From: Bradyrhizobium_A sp052115025
GTDB taxonomy: Bacteria > Pseudomonadota > Alphaproteobacteria > Rhizobiales > Xanthobacteraceae
Reading direction: 5' to 3'
DNA: 64,000 nucleotides
Assembly: GCF_052115025.1 (NCBI RefSeq)
Contig: NZ_JBFRFW010000015.1
Location: 1 to 64,000, forward strand
Shown here: in pieces, positions 7,320-14,236 of the stretch
How the letters are laid out: each line of letters opens with the position of its first letter
How positions within the stretch are numbered: the stretch's first letter is position 1
The notes under the pieces: generated by a model
Databases searched by the model: none
Seen by the model: the letters and a program-made list of their open reading frames with translations, nothing else
What the model was told of the DNA's origin: nothing
Position numbers and translations under genes: made by a program

Positions 7320-8285
7320 ATGACATCGATTACCGACAACGCCGCGCCCGCGCACAGCTCGAGCCGCGACGAGATCGTCGCCTTCGCCATCATGGCGCTG
7401 GCGCTGGCGATCGTACCGTTCACCGGCATCTATCCGTACTTCGTGATGCAGGCGCTGTGCTTTGCGCTGTTCGCCTGTGCCTTCAACCTGCTGATCGGTT
7501 ATGGCGGCCTGCTGTCGTTCGGCCACGCCATGTTCCTCGGCACCGCCGGCTATGTCACGGCCCACGCCCTGAAGGTCTGGTTGGTGGCGCCGGAGGTCGG
7601 AATCCTGCTCGGGGTCGCGGCGTCGGCGCTGCTTGCGGTGATCACCGGCCTCATCGCGATCCGCCGCCAGGGCATCTATTTCTCGATGATCACCCTGGCG
7701 CTGTCGCAGCTGCTGTACTTCATCTACCTGCAGACGCCATTCACCCATGGCGAGGACGGCATCCAGGGCGTGCCGCAGGGCAAGATGTTCTGGCTGCTCA
7801 ACCTGTCCCAGCCGACGACGCTGTACTACACTATCCTCGCGGTCTTCTTGCTGGCGTTCCTGCTGATCTTCCGCATCATCAATTCGCCGTTCGGCGAGGT
7901 GCTCAAGTCGATCCGCGAGAACGAGCAGCGGGCGATTTCGCTCGGCTACAAGACCGACCACTATAAGCTGATGGCTTATATCCTGTCCGGCAGCCTTGCG
8001 GGTCTTGCCGGATCGCTGAAGATCTTTGTTGCTCAGAACGCCTCGCTGACCGACGTGCACTGGTCGATGTCGGGCGAGGTGGTGCTGATGACACTGGTCG
8101 GCGGCCTCGGCACGATTTTCGGGCCGGTGGTCGGCGCCTTCGTGATCATCGCCATGCAGCAGTACCTGGCGCAGTTCGGTCAATGGGTGACGGTGATCCA
8201 GGGCGCGATCTTCGTGATCTGCGTGCTGACTTTCCGCCGTGGCGTCATCGGCGAGATCGGCCACTTCTTCAAGCGATCGCTGTAA
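7320..8285 (+). CDS. livM: HAAT-family ABC transporter permease (LivM type), system 1
   Basis: 321 residues, polytopic. 'FNLLIGYGGLLSFGHAMFLG' near residues 52-71 is the LivM hallmark. 'GIYFSMITLALSQLLYF' and 'ENEQRAISLGYKTDHYKL', the coupling-loop region that meets the ATPases, follow, with 'VVLMTLVGGLGTIFGPVVGA' near the end. The N-terminus has a polar stretch of about 20 residues before the first membrane segment. It is the last gene of the operon; a GC-rich hairpin at 8312-8337 follows the TAA by 26 bases. Confidence 0.94.
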   Translation: MTSITDNAAPAHSSSRDEIVAFAIMALALAIVPFTGIYPYFVMQALCFALFACAFNLLIGYGGLLSFGHAMFLGTAGYVTAHALKVWLVAPEVGILLGVAASALLAVITGLIAIRRQGIYFSMITLALSQLLYFIYLQTPFTHGEDGIQGVPQGKMFWLLNLSQPTTLYYTILAVFLLAFLLIFRIINSPFGEVLKSIRENEQRAISLGYKTDHYKLMAYILSGSLAGLAGSLKIFVAQNASLTDVHWSMSGEVVLMTLVGGLGTIFGPVVGAFVIIAMQQYLAQFGQWVTVIQGAIFVICVLTFRRGVIGEIGHFFKRSL

Positions 8286-8311
8286 TCACGGCGCCGGCTT
8301 CGTGATCCAAG

Positions 8312-8337
8312 CACCCCGGCGGCTGTCCGCCGGGGTG
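8312..8337 (+). terminator. GC-rich hairpin ending the first liv operon
   Basis: CACCCCGGCGG (8312-8322) and CCGCCGGGGTG (8327-8337) form a perfect 11-bp stem over the loop CTGT. Only a mixed T/C/G tail follows (tcgtcgtct), so termination may be inefficient or Rho-assisted. Its position just after livM and before the phosphate operon supports an operon-end role. Confidence 0.65.
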
Positions 8338-8358
8338 TCGTCGTCTGACGGATCGGGA

Positions 8359-8377
8359 TTATCCACAGCCTGTGGAT
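8359..8377 (+). promoter_or_regulatory. Perfect DnaA box inside an 8-1-8 palindrome
   Basis: TTATCCACA at 8359-8367 matches the strongest DnaA box exactly. It is part of the palindrome ATCCACAG-C-CTGTGGAT (8361-8377), so the opposite strand holds a second, 7-of-9 match. No dnaA, hemE or parAB gene and no box cluster is nearby, so this is not an origin. It may be an isolated DnaA site or simply a palindrome bound by another regulator. Confidence 0.4.
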
Positions 8378-8422
8378 GGGGAGGGAGCTGGTCGCATGCC
8401 CGGTTTCCCGGCTCGATATTTT

Positions 8423-8440
8423 ATGACAATCACGTGACAT
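8423..8440 (+). promoter_or_regulatory. Candidate Pho box upstream of the DUF47-pit operon
   Basis: ATGACAA (8423-8429) and GTGACAT (8434-8440) are 7-base direct repeats separated by 4 bases, with the two TGACA cores exactly 11 bp apart. This is the geometry of a PhoB-binding Pho box read on the opposite strand (CTGTCAT repeats). It lies 107 bases before the DUF47 start. In Sinorhizobium the equivalent orfA-pit operon is repressed by PhoB under phosphate limitation, which would fit. Confidence 0.45.
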
Positions 8441-8547
8441 CGCACCGCAGGCGAGTCCCGCGATCCGAAGGGCGGCGCGTGAGCAAGGGTATCGGCCCGT
8501 GCGCCGCGATCCTGCGGCCCATGGTCGGCCCGGGGCAGGGGATAACG

Positions 8548-9192
8548 ATGCTACGCTGGTTCAAGGCCTTGCTGCCGCAGGAGGAGCGCTTCTTCGACCT
8601 GTTTGCACAGCATTCGCAGGCCATCGTCAGCGGTGCGGAGGCGCTGCAGGGGGTGCTCCGCGGTGGCGACGAGGTGCCGTCCTATTGCCAGCAGGTCAGC
8701 CAGTTCGAGCAGCAGGCCGACGAGGTCACGCGCCAGGTGCTGACCGCGGTGCGGCGGACCTTCATCACGCCGTTCGACCGCGGTGATATCAAGGACCTGA
8801 TTACGTCGATGGACGACGCCATCGACCAGATGCACCAGACCGCCAAGGCCGTGACGCTGTTCGAGGTGCGGCAGTTCGAGCCGACGATGCGCGAGATCGG
8901 CGCCATCCTGGTGGAATGCGCCAAGCTCGTGGTGCGAGCGCTGCCGCTGCTGCAGGCGATCGGCGACAACGTCACGACGCTGGCCGCGATCACCGAGGAG
9001 CTGACCAAGCTGGAGGGCCGGGTCGACGACCTCCACGACATCGGGCTGAAGGAGCTCTACCTCAAGCACCGCAACGCCAACACCATGGACTACATCGTCG
9101 GCGCCAAAATCTATGAGCATCTCGAGAAGGTGGCTGACCGTTTCGACGATGTCGCCAACGAGATCAACAGCATCATGATCGAACAGGTCTGA
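8548..9192 (+). CDS. DUF47/PhoU-like phosphate transport accessory protein
   Basis: 214 residues, all helical, of the DUF47 (PhoU-like, formerly OrfA) family. Landmarks are 'MLRWFKALLPQEERFFDLF' at the start, 'FEQQADEVTRQVL', 'FITPFDRGDIKDLITSMDD' with the conserved Asp-rich helix turn, and 'YEHLEKVADRFDDVANEI' near the end. The protein is thought to sit at the membrane and modulate the adjacent Pit phosphate carrier. The ATG at 8548 is chosen because the family starts at MLRWF; the frame is open further left but lacks homology there. pit begins 14 bases downstream. Confidence 0.93.
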   Translation: MLRWFKALLPQEERFFDLFAQHSQAIVSGAEALQGVLRGGDEVPSYCQQVSQFEQQADEVTRQVLTAVRRTFITPFDRGDIKDLITSMDDAIDQMHQTAKAVTLFEVRQFEPTMREIGAILVECAKLVVRALPLLQAIGDNVTTLAAITEELTKLEGRVDDLHDIGLKELYLKHRNANTMDYIVGAKIYEHLEKVADRFDDVANEINSIMIEQV

Positions 9193-9206
9193 GCCAAGGG
9201 CACGCC

Positions 9207-10211
9207 GTGGACGCCAGCCTCAGCCTTCCGCTCCTCGTCGGCCTCGTCGCCGTCGCGCTGCTGTTCGATTTTCTCAATGGCCTGCACGATGCGGCGAACT
9301 CAATTGCCACCATCGTCTCGACGCGGGTGCTGCGGCCGCAATACGCGGTGTTCTGGGCTGCGTTCTTCAATTTCATCGCCTTCCTGTTTTTCGGCCTGCA
9401 TGTCGCGCAGACGCTGGGCACCGGCATCATCGATCCCGGCATCGTCGATCCACGGGTGATCTTCGCGGCTCTCATCGGCGCCATCGTCTGGAACGTGATC
9501 ACCTGGCGACTCGGGATTCCGTCGTCGAGCTCCCACGCCCTGATCGGCGGCCTCGTCGGCGCCGGCTTCGCCAAGGCGGGCTTTGCGGCAATGGAGTGGA
9601 GCGGCCTGACCAAGACGATCCTCGCCATCGTGGCCTCGCCGCTGCTCGGCTTCTTCCTGGCGCTGGTGCTGGTGGCGATCGTGTCGTGGCTGTCGGTGCG
9701 CTCGACGCCATTCGCGGTCGACCGCGCCTTCCGCACCCTGCAGTTCGCCTCCGCCTCGCTGTATTCGCTGGGACATGGCGGCAACGACGCCCAGAAGACC
9801 ATGGGCATCATCGCGGTACTCTTGTACTCGCAAGGCTATCTCGGCGGCGACTTCCACGTGCCACTCTGGGTCGTGCTGTCCTGCCAGACCGCCATGGCGG
9901 TCGGCACGCTGATGGGGGGCTGGCGGATCGTGCGCACCATGGGCAACCGCATCACCCGCCTGACCCCGATGCAGGGCTTCTGCGCCGAGACCGGCGGGGC
10001 GGTGACGTTGTTCCTGGCCACCTGGTTCGGCGTGCCGGTCTCCACCACCCACACCATTACCGGCGCCATCGTTGGGGTCGGCGCCGCGCGGCGGATCTCC
10101 GCCGTGCGCTGGAATGTGGCGAGCTCGATCGTGGTCGCCTGGGTGATCACGATCCCGGCGTCGGCGACCGTGGCGGCGGTCAGCTACTGGATCGTGCTGG
10201 CGCTGCGCTGA
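9207..10211 (+). CDS. pit: Low-affinity inorganic phosphate transporter, PiT family
   Basis: 334-residue inner-membrane carrier moving metal-phosphate with protons. The two inverted PiT signatures are present: 'DFLNGLHDAANSIATIVSTR' near residues 16-35 and 'SLGHGGNDAQKTMG' near 190-203. Each half also has its Ser-rich re-entrant segment: 'GIPSSSSHALIGG' and 'GVPVSTTHTITGAIVG'. The start is GTG at 9207, 14 bases after the DUF47 gene. The pair is the rhizobial orfA-pit operon. It is convergent with the guanidinium exporter gene that ends at 10222. Confidence 0.94.
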   Translation: MDASLSLPLLVGLVAVALLFDFLNGLHDAANSIATIVSTRVLRPQYAVFWAAFFNFIAFLFFGLHVAQTLGTGIIDPGIVDPRVIFAALIGAIVWNVITWRLGIPSSSSHALIGGLVGAGFAKAGFAAMEWSGLTKTILAIVASPLLGFFLALVLVAIVSWLSVRSTPFAVDRAFRTLQFASASLYSLGHGGNDAQKTMGIIAVLLYSQGYLGGDFHVPLWVVLSCQTAMAVGTLMGGWRIVRTMGNRITRLTPMQGFCAETGGAVTLFLATWFGVPVSTTHTITGAIVGVGAARRISAVRWNVASSIVVAWVITIPASATVAAVSYWIVLALR

Positions 10212-10221
10212 GCCCGTTGGC

Positions 10222-10536
10222 TCAGGTCGCGAGCTTCAATCCGAAGATCCCGGCGACGATCAGGCCGATGCAGGCGAGGCGCATGGCGGTCGCGGGCTCG
10301 CCGAACAGGGCGATGCCGAGCAGCGCCGTGCCGACCGTGCCGATGCCGGTCCACACCGCATAGCCGGTGCCGACCGGCAGCGATTTGAGCGCCCAGCCCA
10401 GCAGCAGCACGCTCGCCACCATGCAGGCGAGGGTGAGCACCGACGGCACGAGACGGGTGAAACCATCGGTGTATTTCAGGCCGATGGCCCAGCCGATCTC
10501 CATCAAGCCGGCGACGAACAGAATGATCCAGGCCAT
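10222..10536 (-). CDS. gdx: Guanidinium exporter, SMR family (Gdx/SugE type)
   Basis: 104 residues with four membrane helices, the size of a small-multidrug-resistance subunit that works as an antiparallel dimer. Glu13, in AGLMEIGWAIGLKYTDGF, is the central proton/cation-binding residue. The GLKYT.GFTRLVPS segment is typical of the SugE/Gdx branch rather than EmrE. That branch exports guanidinium in exchange for protons (established for Gdx homologues). The ATG at 10536 is chosen over an in-frame GTG at 10545 because the Shine-Dalgarno (aaagga) is at the right distance only for the ATG. A guanidine-II riboswitch and promoter upstream support the substrate. Confidence 0.93.
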   Translation of the reverse strand: MAWIILFVAGLMEIGWAIGLKYTDGFTRLVPSVLTLACMVASVLLLGWALKSLPVGTGYAVWTGIGTVGTALLGIALFGEPATAMRLACIGLIVAGIFGLKLAT

Positions 10537-10565
10537 GACAGCCACGTCCTTTCATGGGCGTTCCG

Positions 10566-10598
10566 CCGGACGGGAACCCGAGAGGGAAGGCCCGCCGG
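10566..10598 (-). other. Third GC-rich stem in the gdx leader, possible expression platform
   Basis: On the minus strand CCGGCGGG (10598-10591) can pair with CCCGTCCGG (10574-10566) with one bulged base. It sits between the two aptamer hairpins and the ribosome site. It may transmit ligand binding to translation or transcription, but no T-run follows and the Shine-Dalgarno is outside the stem, so the mechanism is open. Confidence 0.3.
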
Positions 10599-10607
10599 GG
10601 CGCAGAT

Positions 10608-10661
10608 GACAGGGCCGTCCCTGCCGGGGGATTGAGGGGAAGGGGCGAGGCCGTCCTCGCC
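10608..10661 (-). ncRNA. Guanidine-II (mini-ykkC) riboswitch
   Basis: Two hairpins, each with an ACGG tetraloop closed by a 7-bp stem. P1 is GGCGAGG-ACGG-CCTCGCC (10661-10644). P2 is GGCAGGG-ACGG-CCCTGTC (10625-10608), with one G-T wobble in an otherwise perfect stem. An 18-base purine-rich linker joins them. Paired ACGR-loop hairpins are the defining feature of the mini-ykkC class, which senses free guanidine and switches on export genes. It precedes a gdx/sugE gene by 71 bases and begins about 10 bases after a well-formed promoter. Confidence 0.9.
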
Positions 10662-10670
10662 ATTCCCCGT

Positions 10671-10699
10671 TACATAGGAACGACCATGGGGGGCGTCAA
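10671..10699 (-). promoter_or_regulatory. Sigma-70-type promoter of the riboswitch-gdx unit
   Basis: On the minus strand TTGACG (10699-10694) and TATGTA (10676-10671) are separated by exactly 17 bases. Transcription would start just before the first riboswitch hairpin, which begins 9 bases after the -10 element. The agreement of promoter spacing and aptamer position supports both calls. Confidence 0.65.
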
Positions 10700-10704
10700 A
10701 GAAA

Positions 10705-10718
10705 GATGCAATTGCATC
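10705..10718. promoter_or_regulatory. Perfect 14-bp palindrome between gdx and prfC
   Basis: GATGCAATTGCATC reads the same on both strands. It sits 5 bases upstream of the gdx -35 element and about 88 bases before prfC, in the divergent promoter region. A dimeric regulator could act on either gene; none is suggested by the neighbours. Confidence 0.35.
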
Positions 10719-10805
10719 AAATGTCCCGCTTGACAGGGGGCGGAGGGCGGGCGACGGCCGCTTCACCCTTGATCCCGCCGCGTTTCTTTGTCACACGCTC
10801 GGCCC

Positions 10806-12422
10806 ATGTCCGACATCGCTCTTTCCGCCGACGCGCCGTCCTCGCCGCTCGCCACCGAAGTGGCGCGCCGGCGCACCTTCGCCATCATTTCCCACCCTGA
10901 CGCCGGCAAGACCACGCTGACGGAAAAGCTGCTGCTGTTCGGCGGCGCCATCAACCTTGCCGGCCAGGTCAAGGCCAAGGGCGAGCGGCGCAACACCCGC
11001 TCGGACTGGATGAAGATCGAGCGCGACCGCGGCATCTCGGTCGTCACCTCGGTGATGACCTTCGAGTTCGAGAACCTCGTCTTCAACCTGCTGGACACCC
11101 CCGGCCACGAGGACTTCTCGGAGGACACCTACCGCACCCTGACCGCGGTCGACTCGGCGGTGATGGTGATCGACGCCGCCAAGGGCATCGAGGCGCGCAC
11201 CCGCAAGCTGTTCGAGGTCTGCCGCCTCCGCGACATCCCGATCATCACCTTCATCAACAAGATGGACCGTGAGACCCGCGATCCGTTCGAGCTGCTCGAC
11301 GAGATCGAGAAGACGCTGGCGCTCGACACCACGCCGATCACTTGGCCGGTGGGACGCGGCCGCGACTTCATCGGCACCTATGACATTCTTACCGGCGGCG
11401 TGCGCCTGCTGGAGGGCGGCGGCGCCAAGACCGGCTCGGCCGAGCAGATTGCGATCAGCGATCTCGCTGCGCGCAATTCCAACCTCGACGCCGCTGCGAT
11501 CGAGGAGGAGCTGGCGCTGGTCACCGAGGCCTGCAAGCCGTTCGATCTCGCCGCGTTTCGCGAGGGCCATCTGACGCCGGTGTTCTTCGGCAGCGCGTTG
11601 CGCAATTTCGGCGTCGGCGACCTGCTGGAAGGGCTTGGGCGCTACGCACCGCCGCCGCGCGCCCAGGACAGCAACCTGCGCAAGGTCGAGGCCGACGAGC
11701 CGCGGATGTCGGCGTTCGTGTTCAAGATCCAGGCCAACATGGATCCCAACCACCGCGACCGCATCGCCTTCGCGCGGTTGTGTTCGGGCAAGCTGCAGCG
11801 GGGCATGAAGGCCAAGCTGACCCGCACCGGCAAGCCGATGAGCCTGTCGTCGCCGCAGTTCTTCTTCGCTCAGGACCGCGCGCTCGCCGACGAGGCGTTC
11901 GCCGGCGACGTCGTCGGCATTCCCAATCACGGCACGCTGCGCATCGGCGATACCCTGACTGAGGGCGAGGACATCACCTTCGTCGGCGTTCCCAGCTTCG
12001 CGCCGGAAATCCTGCGCCGCGTGCGCCTGACCGACGCCATGAAGGCCAAGAAGCTCAAGGAAGCGCTGCAGCAGATGTCGGAGGAGGGCGTCGTGCAGGT
12101 GTTCCGGCCGCGCGACGGCTCGCCGGCGCTGGTCGGCGTCGTCGGCCAGCTCCAGCTCGACGTGCTGAAAGCCCGGCTCGACGCCGAATACGGCCTGCCG
12201 GTGGATTTCGAAATCAGCGAGTTCTCGCTGGCGCGCTGGTTCTCGGCGGACGACCGCAAGGTGTACGACGCCTTCGTCAACGCCAACGGATCGGGCATCG
12301 CCGAGGATGTCGACGGCGACCTGGTTTTTTTGGCCAAGAACCAGTTCTACCTCGACTACACCCGCGAGCGCTCCGAGGGCATCCGCTTCGCCAACGTCAA
12401 GGACGTCAAGAAAGCGTCCTGA
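10806..12422 (+). CDS. prfC: Peptide chain release factor 3 (RF3)
   Basis: 538-residue translational GTPase that recycles RF1/RF2 from the ribosome after peptide release. G1 is 'SHPDAGKTT' (about residues 29-37), G2/switch I contains 'RGISVVTSVMTF', G3 is DTPGHEDF, and G4 is NKMD. Domain II contains 'FVFKIQANMDPNHRDRIAF', a stretch specific to RF3 as against EF-G. The C-terminal domain contains VGQLQLDVLKARL. The ATG at 10806 is preferred; an in-frame TTG at 10788 has no better ribosome site. The gene is transcribed alone, divergent from gdx. Confidence 0.95.
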   Translation: MSDIALSADAPSSPLATEVARRRTFAIISHPDAGKTTLTEKLLLFGGAINLAGQVKAKGERRNTRSDWMKIERDRGISVVTSVMTFEFENLVFNLLDTPGHEDFSEDTYRTLTAVDSAVMVIDAAKGIEARTRKLFEVCRLRDIPIITFINKMDRETRDPFELLDEIEKTLALDTTPITWPVGRGRDFIGTYDILTGGVRLLEGGGAKTGSAEQIAISDLAARNSNLDAAAIEEELALVTEACKPFDLAAFREGHLTPVFFGSALRNFGVGDLLEGLGRYAPPPRAQDSNLRKVEADEPRMSAFVFKIQANMDPNHRDRIAFARLCSGKLQRGMKAKLTRTGKPMSLSSPQFFFAQDRALADEAFAGDVVGIPNHGTLRIGDTLTEGEDITFVGVPSFAPEILRRVRLTDAMKAKKLKEALQQMSEEGVVQVFRPRDGSPALVGVVGQLQLDVLKARLDAEYGLPVDFEISEFSLARWFSADDRKVYDAFVNANGSGIAEDVDGDLVFLAKNQFYLDYTRERSEGIRFANVKDVKKAS

Positions 12423-12502
12423 GCGCGAAGATGTGAAGCGCGGCCGGCCACTGTCGGTCGCGATCAGCGCTATGCTGGCCGGATCGGTTCCGGGAGCAGG
12501 CC

Positions 12503-13108
12503 ATGCGCGCCGTGATCGTTCTCCTGATCGTGATGGCGGCGGTGGCCATGGGCCGGTCCGCCGTGGCGCAGGAGCGTCGCCCGGCCGATCCGTCGCCCTT
12601 TGCCCATGTCCCCTGCAGCGTGTTCGACAACCGGCCATGCACGCCGTCGGTGTGCAGCGCGCTCGAAAGCGGCCCATGCTTTCCCGACATCGACTATCCG
12701 ATCGGCGAGAACCTGCAGGTGACCGTCGAGAGCAATCCGCCGGACAAGGATGCGGCACGCTACCGCATGCCCGATCACGACCTCGATACCATCGGTGACC
12801 TGTTCCAGGCGCTGCGGTCGTGCTGGACGCCGCCGGAGCAGGATATCGCGCGTGCGGGCATGCAGATGGCGGTCAAGTTCAGCTTTCGGCGCGACGGCGC
12901 CCTGATCGCGCCGCCGCGGCTGACCTATGCGACGCCTGATGCCGCGCCGGAAACGCGTGCCGCCTATCGCCAGGCGATCGACGCATCCCTTTCGCATTGT
13001 GCGCCGCTGTCGTTCAGCAAGGGATTGGGCGGGGCGATCGCCGGCCGGCCGATCCTGGTGCGGTACGTCGACAATCGCACAATGGAGCCTTCCGACAAGA
13101 GGCCGTAG
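12503..13108 (+). CDS. Exported protein of unknown function with a Cys-rich N-terminal segment
   Basis: 201 residues beginning with a Sec signal peptide (MRAVIVLLIVMAAVAMGRSA, cleavage likely after AVA). The mature N-terminus has four Cys within about 30 residues (PCSV, RPCT, SVCS, GPCF), suggesting two disulphides. A second part, from about residue 95, reads LFQALRSCWTPPEQD, then 'GMQMAVKFSFRRDGALIAPP' and ends near 'YRQAIDASLSHCAPL'. That resembles the TonB/TolA C-terminal-like fold of small rhizobial periplasmic proteins. It lies 80 bases after prfC with its own ATG. I do not know a function. Confidence 0.75.
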   Translation: MRAVIVLLIVMAAVAMGRSAVAQERRPADPSPFAHVPCSVFDNRPCTPSVCSALESGPCFPDIDYPIGENLQVTVESNPPDKDAARYRMPDHDLDTIGDLFQALRSCWTPPEQDIARAGMQMAVKFSFRRDGALIAPPRLTYATPDAAPETRAAYRQAIDASLSHCAPLSFSKGLGGAIAGRPILVRYVDNRTMEPSDKRP

Positions 13109-13200
13109 CGGCAGGCACGCCCGGCAGCGGGAGGCGACGATATATTGTCGTCATAGGGCGCGCTCTAGAATGTGCCGGCACTGTGCTTGCCGGAGGAGTG

Positions 13201-14151
13201 ATGTCGTCGGAGGAGACTGGAGCAGGTTTGGCGAAAGCCAGCATCCTGGTGCTGGGAGGCAGCTATTTCCTGGGACGCGCCATCGCGGCAAGTCTCCATG
13301 CTGCGGGGGCCGAGGTCATCTGTCTCAACCGCGGCTCGCGGCGACCCGAGCCAGGCACCCGTCAGATCGTGTGCGACCGGGGAGATCCCGTCGCCTTGCG
13401 TGCCAGCCTGACCGGTGCATTCGACGTCATCGTCGACGTGTCGGCCTATCGGCCTGTCGAGGTGGCAGGCGTGCTCGATGCTCTGGCGCGGCCGCCCACA
13501 AAATATGTCTTCATCAGCTCGGCGGCAGTCTATGACGACGCCCGCGCATCAGTCCCTTTCCGTGAAGAGGATCCGTCGGGCGGCAGCCGGATCTGGGGCG
13601 ATTACGGGGTCGACAAGGCGCGCTGTGAGGACCTGCTGTCGTCCCGGCTTGGCCAGTCGCTGTTCATCCTGCGTCCGCCCTATGTCTACGGGCCGAACAA
13701 TTATCTGCAGCGGGAGCGCTTCATCTGGTCAAGGCTGCTGCAGCAAAAGCCGGTTTTCGTTCCGGAACGAGGCGAGACCCGTGTTCAGTTCATGTTCGTG
13801 GAGACGCTGGCGGCCTTCGTGACGCAGATCGCGCTGGCTCTCGACGTCCCGGCAGGGACCTACAATGTCGGTGAGAGCAGCGCCTACAGCTTCAACGAAT
13901 GGATCGAGACGCTGGCCTCGGTGGCCAACACCGCGGCGTCGATCCGCTATGTCTCCGATCCCGACATCCCTGCGCGCGCGTATTTTCCGTTCCGAAATTC
14001 CGGTCTCACTCTGGATGTGTCGAGGTTCGACAGCATTGCCCGCGATCGGGGGCCCCTTCTTCAGAGCGGCAGTGCGCTGACGCTCGCATCGATGCAGGGC
14101 ACCGTCGATCCCTATGCTCCCACGGCGTGGGAAAAGGTCTGGTTGGGCTGA
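13201..14151 (+). CDS. NAD-dependent epimerase/dehydratase (extended SDR) family protein
   Basis: 316 residues with a Rossmann fold. The nucleotide loop is 'ILVLGGSYFLGRAIAA' near residues 14-29, an atypical GGSxFLG version seen in the atypical extended SDR group. FISSAAVYDD follows with the catalytic Ser region, but the expected YxxxK appears as 'YGVDKARCE', so Tyr and Lys are present. Further on 'LRPPYVYGPNNYLQRERF' marks the substrate-binding half. The start at 13201 has a good ribosome site (ggagga). The substrate, probably a nucleotide sugar or other polyol derivative, is unknown. A strong convergent terminator follows. Confidence 0.85.
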   Translation: MSSEETGAGLAKASILVLGGSYFLGRAIAASLHAAGAEVICLNRGSRRPEPGTRQIVCDRGDPVALRASLTGAFDVIVDVSAYRPVEVAGVLDALARPPTKYVFISSAAVYDDARASVPFREEDPSGGSRIWGDYGVDKARCEDLLSSRLGQSLFILRPPYVYGPNNYLQRERFIWSRLLQQKPVFVPERGETRVQFMFVETLAAFVTQIALALDVPAGTYNVGESSAYSFNEWIETLASVANTAASIRYVSDPDIPARAYFPFRNSGLTLDVSRFDSIARDRGPLLQSGSALTLASMQGTVDPYAPTAWEKVWLG

Positions 14152-14191
14152 GTGGTGATGATGGTAGCCTGACAAGGTGGCGGCGGGAGCG

Positions 14192-14223
14192 CCCGCCCCC
14201 GGCGCAAGCGCGCCGGGGGCGGG
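14192..14223. terminator. Bidirectional GC-rich hairpin between convergent genes
   Basis: CCCGCCCCCGGCGC (14192-14205) and GCGCCGGGGGCGGG (14210-14223) form a perfect 14-bp stem over the loop AAGC. It lies between the rightward epimerase gene and the leftward esterase-like gene and can serve both. The T-run is weak. Confidence 0.75.
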
Positions 14224-14236
14224 GAGTTTCGGCCGC

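Noticed and set aside
8359..8377. Replication origin at the DnaA box
   Set aside because: A single box and a neighbour without replication genes do not make an origin; dnaB at 38484-40031 does not indicate one.
10536..10545. GTG start for gdx at 10545
   Set aside because: The Shine-Dalgarno is too close to this codon; ATG 10536 has correct spacing.
10791..12758. A 655-codon open frame antisense to prfC
   Set aside because: High GC favours long shadow frames; the protein is Arg/Ala/His-rich without family pattern, and prfC on the other strand is certain.
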